Origin: Epiperipatus broadwayi
Lineage: Eukaryota > Onychophora > Udeonychophora > Euonychophora > Peripatidae
NCBI GenBank assembly: GCA_028023455.1
Contig: JAQFVV010006453.1
Location: forward strand, 664,001 to 728,000
DNA: 64,000 bases
Direction of reading: 5' to 3'
Both the position numbers and the translations under genes were made by a program. Below are positions 21,836 through 33,764 of this stretch, piece after piece (positions within the stretch are counted from its first letter, which is position 1; the number at the start of each line of letters is the position of its first letter). The notes below the pieces were generated by a model, which did not search any database, was not told the DNA's origin, and saw only the letters and a program-made list of their open reading frames with translations.

Positions 21836-21990
21836 CATGGAATTATGGGAAGGCTGACATTTTAAAAGTAATAGTTGGCAAAGCTACAAGGTAGTTGAAA
21901 GCGCTTCTAAGTTACATTTATACATATAATTTTTATAAACTTTTAATTACTATATTTTCAAATATTTATTTATAAATTTATATATATATG
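21836..21990 (+). mobile_element. PLE 3' UTR and end, plus-strand arm
   Basis: This mirrors 16574-16727 on the other strand and runs to an AT-dinucleotide stretch near 21980. It contains the hammerhead-like motif described separately. Confidence 0.75.
21868..21915 (+). ncRNA. Hammerhead-like motif in PLE 3' UTR, exact topology, decayed core
   Basis: Stem I is UAG (21872-21874) pairing with CUA (21907-21909), extended by GUAA with UUAC across a two-base bulge. Seven nucleotides, UUGGCAA, hold the place of CUGAUGA. Stem II AGCUAC/GUAGUU forms six pairs with loop AAG (21882-21896). GAAA lies at 21897-21900. Palindromic AGCGCU (21900-21905) is the minimal stem III, and U21906 is in the cleavage position. 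The order and spacing match a type I hammerhead exactly, but the C3, A6 and G8 positions are mutated, so this copy should be inactive. Confidence 0.55.
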
Positions 21991-22076
21991 TATGGAGAAG
22001 TTATATAGCATAAGTGAGCAAATAGAATACAATATTGTAAAAATATTTATTTTTAATTCACATTTTTTATAAAAAT

Positions 22077-22193
22077 AAATGATTTTTTTTTCTCATGTGT
22101 CATAGCATCAGCGGGAAGTGAACCCATGACAATTGCTTGTAAGGCAGCTGTGCTGACCATTCGACCACCAATGCTTGACAAATTATTCTTTTT
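22077..22193 (-). mobile_element. Short tRNA-derived SINE, copy 2
   Basis: The minus-strand copy has a T-run, TCATGTGTCATAGCATCAGC, a shortened T-arm region, the GCTTGTAAGGCAGC anticodon arm and CGACCACCAATGCTTGA. Flanks AAATGATTTTTTTT (22077-22090) and AAATTATTCTTTTT (22180-22193) agree at 12 of 14 positions, a degraded duplication overlapping the tail. Confidence 0.85.
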
Positions 22194-22727
22194 AAATAAA
22201 TGTTTTAGCACATTTTAATTTTTATTTGGATTAATAATATAAATAATTGACATAAGATATTAATTTGAAAAAATAATATTTTATTTTAATTTGATAGTTT
22301 TGAAACACACTAATGGATGTTACTTATTTATGTGTTATATATATATATATTCTTTAATGGGAAAACATATTTTTCTCGTTTTTCTCTCATTAATTATTAA
22401 AGTTTAAAATACATTTTGTTAAAAGTTTAAATTAAAGTAAAAAATAATCTTAAAAATAAAATGTCAGTGTGCAAATAAAAAATAATAATATTACTATTAA
22501 TATATAAAAAAATTATTTCAGCCTTCAGTCTAAAAAAATATAATACTATACAAAATTATTCCTGAAGTCTTCTTTAGATAAATTTTGATAAAATCACAAG
22601 TTTCAAAACTGAAAATAATATTAAAAGTATTAAAAATCAACTTCTCAGTTAAAAAAAACCCAACAATAATAAAGTTATTGATAAAGATTCTTTTAGCTAT
22701 ATAAACTCATTGAAAGGTTAAATTTTT

Positions 22728-22855
22728 ATTACAACTTTTTTTTTTTCATGTGTCATAGCATCGGCCGGAAGCGTATCCGCTAACCCGGGACAACTGATTG
22801 TAAAGCAGCTGTGCTGACCTCTCGACCACCAATGCTTGAATATATTACAGCTTTT
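22728..22855 (-). mobile_element. Short tRNA-derived SINE, copy 3, with 12-bp TSD
   Basis: The tRNA-like part is complete: a GCGGATACGC T-arm, an ACAACTGATTGTAAAGCAGC anticodon arm and CTCGACCACCAATGC. The flanking repeat ATTACA(A/G)CTTTT at 22728-22739 and 22844-22855 has one mismatch. Confidence 0.9.
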
Positions 22856-22859
22856 ATTA

Positions 22860-24200
22860 CTAGAGATCTAAACAGTTTATGGTTTTTGAAACCTCATAAT
22901 ACAAATTGAAGCACAAATAGAAGACCTATATGGATCTTACAGCCTACACTTAAAAAAATTGAGAAGTAAATTTATCACACAACATACTCAATTTTAACCA
23001 ACTATTTAATACTTCATTCTTTCATTTTTTTAAATTCCTTTTCTATTTTATTATATATAAAAGTAAAACAATTTTAAGTAATAAACACTTTTAAGATTTC
23101 TCTACAAAAAAATAATCGAGAAAATATTTATCAAGGTAATCAATTGTCAAATAGTGAGAAGTTTTATCTATATCTAATAGTAGGTAGATATCCACTCACT
23201 AGAAAATAATTGGATGGATAGGTGAACTAAAGGGCAGATATCTGAAAATAAAATAAACACATTTCTTGCTGATAATCAGATGTCTAAATATATTTCCATA
23301 TTTTATCTACATTTAAACCAGATGTTAAAGATAGTGCAGGCAGATATGGTAAATATTGCCCTATAAATCTTCCTAATATATATATGAAAATATCCCAGTC
23401 TAGTTGAAAATTCAAATACAATAATGTTCAAATCACCTTCTCAAATATTATGTTTTTTCAGCAGCGTCCTCTTTGAATAAATATAAAGTCTGAACTTTAA
23501 ACAGCCAACTCAAAATATATCATTAATTTTAACTATTATTATTCCATTTAATCCAGCTTTTCTGATTCAGTCATCCTTCTAGCAGACTCTTTTATCTCAT
23601 CCCATCACCTTACATGTGTTTTTTTTATCTTTTACAATTCTTGCAATCGTCAGATCTGTTAACAATTTGTTTAGCAATATATAAAGAACTACTCCATTTT
23701 AGCCACTGCATTCTTTCCATGATATCAATGATAATTGTTTGTTCTCTCACTCATGTATTTGACTCCTGATACTCTCTTATTACTTCTAGATATGTATGTG
23801 AGTTGTCTCATTTTGTAATTATTAAATTTGACAATTATGTAACTAAGATTACGGTTATGTATGATGCCTCTTAATGCAATACACTCTCTAGTAATTGAAA
23901 AGTTAGAATAACATAGTAAAATTTAATAAGTCTCCATGTTATTAGCACACATAATTTTATAATTTAGTATCAAATTATTTTGCAAATATAAGATTTATTA
24001 TATATAAAATTTATATTTTAGCTGAAATAAAAATTATTGATAACATAAGATGATTTAGATTATAATTTGGAAGCATATTAGTTATTTGTCCGTCCGCCGA
24101 TATATTTAAACTGTTTTTTTTTTTTCATAACAAAATTGAATTGAAATCTTATTTGTTTTTTGACTTGAAAAGAATTTATCATCTAAAACATTAGTTTCAG
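22860..24200. other. Gene-free AT-rich DNA
   Basis: No coding signal or recognisable repeat family was seen in this stretch. Confidence 0.5.
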
Positions 24201-24201
24201 A

Positions 24202-24450
24202 TTTCATCCGCGCAAAGCTTTCTCTTCTCTATGCATTACTGTTATTGATAAATCTAATAAGCTAATGTAATTATAGCTTTTTATTTCAATAGTATCTTCC
24301 TCTGAGAGTAAAGAAATTTTATAATGTTTGGAAGGTAAATCAATTCTACTTCCTTCCTTCTCAACTCTATTAAAGGGGTTTAATCCTCTTTTCCTACAAT
24401 TAATGCGTTTCTCCTCCTTAAAAAACTTGATAAAAAAAGGTTTACACAAT
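24202..24450 (-). CDS. Possible terminal exon or chance open frame, product unknown
   Basis: On the minus strand a frame of about 70-80 residues stays open with a mixed, charged composition (EEKRINCRKRGLNPFNRVEK, later SRIDLPSKHYKISLLSEEDT) unlike the I/Y/N/K-only frames elsewhere, ending at a TGA near 24202. Upstream on the same strand a pyrimidine-rich tract ends in an AG (TTTTTTAAG before GAGGAG), which could be a splice acceptor. I recognise no domain. It has no neighbouring exon I can identify and may be chance or an old transposon relic. Confidence 0.22.
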
Positions 24451-24610
24451 ATATAAATTTGGATAGAATTGAAAGAAAAATTTAAAAGTATTCGGTTTCC
24501 TGTTTTAAATAAATTAAAAGTAGATGTTATTAGACAAACAAATATTTTTATACAATGTGTTTTAGTAAATATAAATTCGTAATTGATGTAAATGTATATA
24601 TATAATTCAA

Positions 24611-24665
24611 GAGGAGTTTGTTGTTAACTGAAAGGAGACCCTTTGATTTCTCTTAGAGGCCTTAC
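24611..24665 (+). mobile_element. RTE 5' UTR fragment
   Basis: About 55 bp match the RTE 5' UTR at 17067-17118: GGAGTTTG, TTAACTGAAAGGAGACCCTT and AGAGGCCTTA-like blocks in order. No further RTE sequence follows. Confidence 0.8.
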
Positions 24666-24672
24666 ATAACTG

Positions 24673-27600
24673 TTGATCACGTCTTTTGAGAGAAAACATC
24701 TACATAGCATCTAGATGCTTAGTTTTGCAAACTAATTATAAAACTTTACATTATTATATAAATCATGAAAATTTAAATTACATAAACTACGATTAGGATT
24801 CGGCATGAGAGAATAATTCCATTACATTTACAAAATTTTAATAATATATAGGGTATATGAGCATAGACTTTTACACGACCCACCACTCTCCACTCTATCT
24901 CATAGCACTGATACACTTGAACACATATGTTGAAAAGATAAATAATCACCAATATTCGTATTTCATGCTAAACCAGCAATCATCAATAAATAAAAATATT
25001 TTTCAAAGTGTGATTTAAAAAATATAAATATAATTTATATCGTTTTTAGAATTCATTAGATTTGAAATAAAATAGATTTAAAAACTAAGAAAAAAAATTA
25101 AAATGAAATTTTAACATTGTTTTTTATAAAATCGTCTGGAAATAGGTTTTTTTATTATTATTTGAAGAAAAAAAAATTAAACCATCTAAACGGATCATCA
25201 TTATTAAAGTCTCTGCCTGTCTACAGTTTTTAATATTTATTGTCTCCAGACAAATGAAATAGAGGCTAAATAATTTATTTATCTGTTTTAATGATAGTAA
25301 ATAATATATACTATATTTATTTAAGAATATAACAATATTAAAGCAATGGACCTGAAGTCCGATCCATGCTTCACAGCCTCCTATAAACTTAATTAATATT
25401 AGTTTCAAAAATAACTTTATTAATGAAAAATAATTGATTATCTAAGAATATGTGAATACATTGTCTTTCTTGGTAAGAAGTTCTAACATCCTAATTGAGA
25501 ATCTGAAATGGATCTAAAGTTTAATCCCCTGGAGAATCTCTAATGGAAATGCTAGTATCAAATTTTGTGTGTGATTGTTTATGTCTTAGGTGATTTTTGG
25601 TATTTGAAAGAGATTCCATGTCTCATTATAGAGGAATTTTGAAGACAGGATAAGGTCTTTACTTTTCAACTTATTAAGGTGATCGATAAATATGACATCT
25701 TGATTTGGAGGTGGGAAGGTGAAGATTAATTAATATTATAGACCTGAATTAAGATTATAGTCCAATATCAGCAGGGTTTGCATTAAAGCTAAAATTAATT
25801 ATGCTTATTAAATTTGTATTGCATTTAAATATTTTGTTTTAAATAAATTCCATTCTAAGATTAGATTTCTGTTAATAAAAATTACTTGTAAAATCTATTG
25901 GTCAAGCGTATATATATATGAATTAATGCAAAATTCTGCTGAAATAAAATGCTTATATTATTAAAAGAAATAATATATTCTTTTGTTAAAATCTTGTTAA
26001 AATATGGCATATGATTTATTTTGAGATATTCCCACCAACATTTTCTAAAGGAATGTATGTTTTAATTAGTGAGCCCATTCAAGTCAAATTAAAGATGGCC
26101 TTCTCTTTCTTTTTTAATTAATAAAATTCAAAGTTTAAAGAAAAAAATTAGAGTAAAAAAGTAAAAGTTATTTTTAGAAAATGTTACCTTGAAACAAAGG
26201 AGTGGGGGGGGTATCAAGATCTAAGATCATACAAACAATAGAGAGTAGCTTACAAAAAAAACATATAAATAGGAGAATGAACAAAAGACTAGGCTATTCA
26301 GAGTTTTCTTGCTGGCATTCAGATTTTTCTTTGGAGAACTCTTTCAGATTTTGCTTTTGCTTGTTGAGATTTTATTCCAAAAAGTTATACCACTGTTGTC
26401 TTCAAAATCACGGAGAAGTTTGAACATGCTACAAACTAAAAGTCATATGAATTTGATGGACTCTACTATGCTTGGCTAGGTAAATAGCTTTGCCTTTCGC
26501 TGAGGTTCCTAAATACCATCAAAATGATGTAGTATCCACCCAATATAATCTGAACTCTGTGCCATGTCTGTAGGACTTTTCATAAAAGCATGCTAGTTAT
26601 TTCCACTTTCCTTGTCCAGGCAAATACCTATCGATAGATGGATCAAGCTACGTCATCGAGGGAACATGCCCAAGGAACCAGAACAGTAATCATATCTCTC
26701 CTTCATTGAACTATTTACTTTCTACTCTTTTTTGTTCATACCTTTTTTAATTGCTTCACTGAATTATATTTCTGAAATGTGGTAATTAATTATATTTGTA
26801 ATGTAACCATTTTTTATTAGACTAGTCTTAGATATATATTGTGTGATCATCTACCTATTTATATTTAACCTTTTTTCTACCTTTGGTATTTTTCATTACT
26901 AACATTTATAAATATTTCGTATTCCATTGCAGTGTAAGTCAAATGTTAATTTTTCATTTAAATCTCTTTCCAATTTTCATTTATATTTGTAAATTTCAAT
27001 ACGAGTAAGTTTCCTTTTGTTTTCCAACTTGATCTCCTCGATAACGCTTCTTTTGTCCGCCGGTAGCTTATTACATATATCTCATTTAGCTATATATGTT
27101 TTAAATAATTTTTAAACTGTTTGTTTTTACACAAAGCAATTAGAAAATGCTTTGCGAAAGATTTTTATTATTGTACTTTATCGAGGAGATTCGAGTTGAC
27201 AATTTTATTAAAATTGGGAAGAAAAGACTTAGACCATAAAAATATTATATCGTTTAATCTGTTTTCATTGTCTAATTAGTTTTCATTAATTTAAAGGAAT
27301 AACGGAGGCCATTAAATCATTATAAATATTTTAAAGTCATTAATTAAATATCTTATTTAACTAACAAGCTTGAGTTTGCTAATTTTGTTCTAATGCTTTA
27401 TGTTACTTTTCCAATGATCCAGGCATGCAAAACACATATTTCTTAGTACTTTTGCACATTTAACTATTTAGCTCCGTAGGTGTTCCGTGCATGTCTCCCT
27501 CTGATGCTAAGCTTTGTGGCCGGATGAGAAAATAATTTATGCATGTCTCAGTTAATGTTATTGGTTCATAGTAAGCCTTGAGAATAGGCGAATAGGGCAG

Positions 27601-27830
27601 AGGTCATGGTATTCTTGATTTAATATCTCATGTATGGGTGGCCTCGAGGTACTTTCGCCTAGTATTCAAACTGGGTTAAACCATCATACATCATCTGACT
27701 GTCACAATATACATTGCTCAAACATGGATAATTTGAATTTTTCATTCTAAATATATAAATATAATATAGCCTAATGCTATACTAGTAATTATAACCAAAA
27801 TAGAACATATATGTGGTAATAAAGATATTA
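24673..27830. other. No gene recognised
   Basis: Long AT-rich stretch. Patches of more even composition at about 26.46-26.70 kb and 27.47-27.72 kb could be old repeats or regulatory DNA, but nothing in them is recognisable. Open frames at 25124-25408 (minus) and 26202-26423 (plus) show no family features. Confidence 0.45.
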
Positions 27831-27836
27831 TTAAAA

Positions 27837-27968
27837 TTATTTTTACGTTAAGCATTGGTGGTCTAGAGGTCAGTGACAGCTGATTTACAAGAAGTTGTCC
27901 CGGGTTAGCGGGTTCACTTCCCGCCTGATGCTATATAGGACACAAGTGAAAAAAAAAGTTATTTTTAC
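27837..27968 (+). mobile_element. Short tRNA-derived SINE, copy 4, with 10-bp TSD
   Basis: The copy starts AAGCATTGGTGGTCTAGAGG, has the GTTGTCCCGGG stretch, a perfect T-arm (GCGGG-TTCACTT-CCCGC), TGATGCT closing the acceptor stem, GGACACAAGTG, and then a nine-A tail. The duplication TTATTTTTAC lies at 27837-27846 and 27959-27968. Confidence 0.92.
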
Positions 27969-28442
27969 AAAAATTTTGTTCACAAGCATTGTTTCGCCTA
28001 TTAAACAGATAGACTATTTTTAAGTAAAAATGATTAACAAAAACATACATGATAATACATTCTCATAACTACCCAGAATTCAGTACAAATGATAATCTCT
28101 CTTAATATTAAAGGAAGATCTCCAATATTAAGAGCAATGTGGTAGTTGAAACATCAAATATGATGTTATACATGAAGTTTCAGCTGACAATTTGCATCCT
28201 AAATATTCATTTTCTATGTTATCCATAATTAAAAGGAATTTATCATAAACATTATAATAAACATCAATTTATTTGCCACTCAAACCTTAGGATGTCTCAG
28301 GATGGAATTTAAATACTGAGAATAAAAATTATAATGCAGCTGGTAATCACTGATTATATTTTCTGGGAAGTTTGATAAACATTGGCAATAACTGTATTTG
28401 GAAATTAGTCCCACATAAAGATTCCACCTTCATTGTTAAAAG

Positions 28443-28618
28443 AAGGTTGCCTTGACAATAGTTTGAAATTGTTGATTGTATTAATTTTAGGATAGTCTAA
28501 GTGTTGACTGATTTTTAATGATATATATATATATATAACCATTAGAAAACAGTTAACACTTAGACAATCCCAAATATAGATAACAATCAACAATGTCAAA
28601 CTTTTGTCAAGGCAACCT
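28443..28618. mobile_element. Hairpin (MITE-like) element with ~80-bp inverted arms
   Basis: AGGTTGCCTTGACAATAGTT at the left pairs with its near-complement at 28600-28618, and the pairing continues through GTTGATTGT, TCTAAGTGTT and ATGATATAT into a central (TA)n at about 28529-28540. It has no coding capacity. No target duplication could be fixed. Confidence 0.8.
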
Positions 28619-30482
28619 CCTATTCACAATATATAAAGATTTATTTATTTAGCTATTTATGCTTTTTTCTCTTTAAGTTGTTTACAATATACAAATGTTT
28701 CCAGCAGTAAATGTAAGAACATAAATGGAGAGCTGCATTTCCTATATTAGTTAAGCTGGGTATGTTGATAATTGGTTTTTTTAAAACATAAACAAACGTA
28801 TATATGATTTTAATTTAGATATTGAAAGTAGAGTTCTTTTTCTTTTTACTTATGAATAAATACTTTTGAAAATCTATAGAGCTTTGACACGAGTGTCAAA
28901 GGCATATTTTATCAGTTTATTTATTTATCATATGGTTAGCTTTTTAGATTTCAATTGATGGTATAACACCAAATTTATTTGATAGGATTGATTCTTTTTT
29001 TACTTTTCCTCCCAGAAATGCAATAAAGGAATTCTTGCTTTTTGAGTCAGTAACACTTGTCATTGGAATAAACTGCTTAATTTAACAAAAGTGAAAACTA
29101 TTATATTGCTATCAGCTATGGTTGTTTTCTTCTTTCTCAGTTTTTTTTAATAGCATTTTTTATCTTGTGCAGCCTTTATAGAGTCTTTTAATTCCCAGTA
29201 TCATATTTGATGCTTATCTGAGTTGATTTTTGATATGATAGAAAATATCTGTTCAACAATAATTAATTTATGAAAGTAATCATATTTTCAAATGAAATTT
29301 GCAAAAGTTACATTTCAAAAAAGTTTTTGATATCTATTGAAAATTCTCACTTTTAAAATTATTCATATTCTACTTTTTATGATAATATTTTAGAATTTTA
29401 AAGTAATTTCTATGACTAATAGTTGGTATAATCGTTTGTCCATGAAAATATTTTTATGACTATAGCTAAAACTTTGGGTACTTCTAGATTTTTACCATTC
29501 TCAGTTATTATTATCCAGTTTCTCTGCACCATACCTTTCCCCCCACTATATCTCTCTAGAAAATTTTTTTATTTTATTAATTTATAATATTTTTTTCTAG
29601 GCATTTTATAATTTATTTGAATCCAGTTTAAAAGTTCAATTATTTTATCATCTTTTCTGTTAATGTATCTACAATATATTCCTATTCATTTCAGCCTCAT
29701 AATTCTTTGTCTTGATACATATTTATTTTATCATTCCTATAAAGTAGAATGCACTAAAATAAATGTGATTGATTTCCCATTATGTATGTATCTAAGAATA
29801 ATACATTTCAGTCCAATATCCTAAAATAAATTTACTATCTATTTAAACAGAAAAAAGTAATTGATAAAATGAAAAATATAGATGTAAAATATTAAAAAAA
29901 TAATTTACTTAAGTTTTATACTTTACACATAGATTTTTAAAGCACAAATAATCATTTTCTTATAAAAAAATATATTTCACATACTCATAAAAAAAATGTA
30001 TGCATAAAGAAAACATAACAATTTTCTCTAATTCTTATGTTATTTAGCTTTGTCATCCTATTTTTCCAACTCATGGTTAAAATTATATATGTATATAGCA
30101 AGTTATTTTAAAAATATGATACTATAATTTTACTGTGAAAAATGCCAATGAACAGATAAGCCAATTAAATCAGTAACAAAACCTTATAAAACCAATTAAA
30201 TATATGTGGCACTAAAATTAGAGAGGAAAATTGAAATATTTACACAACTGCTATGACAGCCAATAGCATTCATCATAGCATTTGTGTTCATTGTAGCAAT
30301 TTTAATTTAATGATAAAAAGTGTTCATTATCTAGTGAAATACAATAAAATATGCAAAACCCTTTGTATTTTATTTTTAATATTTTATTGTTAATCCCAGA
30401 ATGCATCATTGCATACTTATTTATGTGCTCTGCAATCTCAGATTTGTAAAAATATGTTTGTTATAAAATTTATTTTTTTCAA
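28619..30482. other. Gene-free AT-rich DNA
   Basis: No gene or repeat boundary was recognised in this interval. Confidence 0.5.
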
Positions 30483-30518
30483 AGTAGTAGTTTTTTTTTA
30501 TGTGTCATAGTAGTAGTT
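30483..30518 (-). mobile_element. Extremely 5'-truncated SINE insertion with TSD
   Basis: A direct repeat AGTAGTAGTT (30483-30492 and 30509-30518) encloses only TTTTTTTATGTGTCAT, the complement of the 3' tail (ATGACACAT plus A-run) of the short tRNA-derived SINE. It is best read as reverse transcription that stopped after about 16 nt. Confidence 0.72.
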
Positions 30519-31039
30519 ATGATTGTTTTTAGTGGTAAATTATTTCCAGTGAAAATATTTAAATTTTATTGTATTCATCAAACATGTTTCCAAATGGATT
30601 AATACTATTAAAATTTATTTCTGGCAAAAAGATACAATTTTGTTATGTGACATGTTGTTACTAAGGTTTTATTGAGGGTTCCAAGAAATTACTTAAAAAA
30701 GTAGATCAAATTTTGACTTATATAAAATAATTTTAATTTTATAGAACCAACATTCATCATAATGACTTTGACTAAGAAAAGAGTTCTTTTTAATAAAGAT
30801 TTAATAGCAATCTTATACATAAAATTCCTATTTTTTTTGTTTTTTGATTGGTGAATGTATAAATATTTGACCAATGGCACATGTCAATTTCAGAATATTT
30901 ATTTTTCAATGAAAAAAAATTTTTGTTCTACCATTAATTCATAATAACACTCGCTACTATATGATATTTTGCAATAAAGGTGGTCAGCCAGCTACAGAAT
31001 CAGTCACAAACACCTATTTGTAATTCAGCATTAAGACAC

Positions 31040-31915
31040 TTTATGCTTTCATAGTCTGTAAATCCCCTAATATAGTTCAGATGAATGACATACTTAGCAA
31101 TGTTTAGTTAAAAAAAAACTCATATTTACATTAAATCTTAAAAAAAAAATGTTAAAGCAACCAATTAAAAAAATTACAAATATATTTAATAAAAGAATTA
31201 TTACAAAAACAGTGTTTTGTATTAATAAATAATAACTATTAATAAATCTAAAAATTATTGTTTGTTCATGAAGCCATCAAAAATCAAAAATAAAGATGTA
31301 TTTTTTTATTCAGGGGGCACTCCAGTAAATATATAGTTGCACTGTAATGCTGTCAAATATAATATATTTAAAAATTTTAATTTAGCTTTATAAAAATACT
31401 TCCACAGTCTGTCAATTCCCTAATATAGTTCATATGAATGACATACTCAGCAATGTTTAGTAAAAAAAAAAAACCTTACATATTTACATTAAATCTTAAA
31501 AAAAAAATTGTTAAAGCAACCAATTAAAAAAAATATTATGAATATATTTAATAAAAAATATTGCAAAAACAGTGTTTTTATATTAATAAACAGTAATTAT
31601 TAATAAAGTTAAAAAACTATTATCTTTGTCTGTGAAGCCATCAGAAATTAAAAAAATAAATTAAAATTTATAATTCAGAGTGCTCCAGTAAATATATAGT
31701 AGCAATTTAATGTTGTCAAATGTAACAGGTATATTAAAAATTTGAATTTTAATTTACCTTTATTAAAATGCTTTCATAGTCTTTCAATTCCCTAATATAA
31801 TTCAGATGAATTATATACTCAGAAATGTTTAGTAAAAAGCATATATTTACATTAAATCTTAAAAAAACATTTGTTAAAGCAACTAATTAAAAAAACATTA
31901 CACATATATTTAATA
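31040..31915. repeat. ~355-370 bp tandem repeat, about 2.4 units
   Basis: CCCTAATATAGTTCA begins near 31065, 31418 and (diverged) 31790, and each is followed by ATGAATGACATAC, AGCAATGTTTAGT, CATTAAATCTTAAAAAAA and GTTAAAGCAACNAATTAAAA blocks. The first two units share the GAAGCCATCA and CTCCAGTAAATATATAGT blocks as well. The third unit stops at about 31915. It is non-coding. Confidence 0.85.
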
Positions 31916-33764
31916 ATGTCATTTTTATTATGAAGAATTTAACACTTTTATTAGAAGAATTTAATGGAAAGGAAATAATGATATCAAATTAAACATATCA
32001 AAACAACAGCCTTTCAAAAGGCTGAGTACATCCGATATAGTATAAAATTTATACTACTATGCAATTATGTCCGAATTATGAAGAAAACAGTAGAATGTGG
32101 TCAAATTGGACATCTCACTTTAGAATAATAGTATTTACAAAAATAAATAAACAAATAGCTTTATTTCTGGGGCATTCCTAAAAAGTTTGAGCCTTGATTT
32201 ACCTAGAACAAAAATCAATCTAATGCAATAAAGTACAAGATTCCACCACTAAACTAAATCACATCTATTCAAACTTCTAATAATGTTTTTAGTACCAAAA
32301 ATTATAAACAAGTGATCAATTACTTAAATAATTTGCAAATATCACCATTTGTTTTTTTTCCTTTAGCATTCTATTTTAATTCATAAAATATTTCCCTTAA
32401 AACTGCTTTACAAATTTTTACTCATATCTCACCTCATTGTATATCCCTTTCAATGTAATACATTTAAGGTCACTGTGTAATTTAACCACAAATATTTAAT
32501 TGTATAAATTTTATTTAAAATTTTTCCCATAGGTTTATGTCTTCATGCTTAAAGGCTTACAGAGTAAAATTCGTTTTTGAAATCTATAATCTATTGCAAA
32601 GCATTGGATATTTAATGGGTTTTCCCCTATAATTTCTCTTAATACTTTGGTGTGGTTTGCTGTGCCTTAATCCTTTTTAAAATCAGTTTTTTGATTGGTT
32701 TGAGTGTAAAATTGTTCTTAGATGGATTGTAATAAATTTAGAAAAGATCTGATATAAAATGGATAGAAACATAATAGGTCTGTAATTTGCAATGTCTTCT
32801 CCTTTGTCTTTCTTAAATATCTGTATTACTGCAGCTTGTATCAAATCATCTAATATTTTTCTTATCGCTTAGACGTTTGATATATAATTTATTCAACAAT
32901 TTTTTTTATTTTTTCACTTGTTTTTATAATTAATCTAGTTCAAGAATTAGCAATTTTTTAAACATGAAAACCATTTTTAAATATCTTTACAAATAAAATT
33001 AAAAAGTCTACACAGTAAGAGCTAAAAAATAGATTGATAAATATATGGATTTTTCACTACTTATGATTGTATTTAAATACTTGTATTAGCAATAGAACAC
33101 AACAGAATCAGTATATATATAACAAAAATTGAAATTGGCAAAAAAAAACATATTAAAAAATTACTCAGATAGTTTGCTTTACTTCACAAATTTCTATTAT
33201 TTGAGGCCTTTTTTATTTTCTTTGATTAAAGTTGTTACCATAGTATTTTATCATTCTATAATAAGGTTGAATCCAAAGAACAATATGGAATAGAGTAATT
33301 TTTTTTACCCTGGAGCTGTGAAAATATTTATTTACAAACTGCAAATAAAAATATAAAATTTATTTGTTTTTATCATGTTAAGAAGAACTGCAACTTGGAA
33401 CCATGGAGCCACACGAGGTTTACAAGGCACATAATGCTGACCCCTTACCTAATTCATCTTATTGATCAGATTAGCAAATTTAGAAGCAATTATGTGACTT
33501 GTATAATGAAGAACAATGTCATGGCTGTTATGAACTGTATGTAATTGTTAATAGCCCAGTACACTATATAAGAATAATATATTAATTCTTAAATCATTAT
33601 TATATGACAATTTTATACTTTGGTTCATAATTATTTATCAGATTCCATATATAAGTATTATACATAGATTTCACTTACATTACAAAATAGCCAAACAAGT
33701 CATTGGTATTATGTTAAAACAACCAACCAGTCAGTTCTTTAGACAACATATTTTGTAACCTAAA
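31916..33764. other. Gene-free AT-rich DNA
   Basis: No gene recognised. A CTCATATCTCACC-type patch at 32.4-32.9 kb has weak resemblance to antisense LINE sequence (AATTTGCAATGTCTTCTCC) but not enough to call. Confidence 0.4.

Noticed and set aside
31040-31915. CRISPR-like direct repeats
   Set aside because: Three long units of about 360 bp without short regular repeats and unique spacers; and the genome is eukaryotic.
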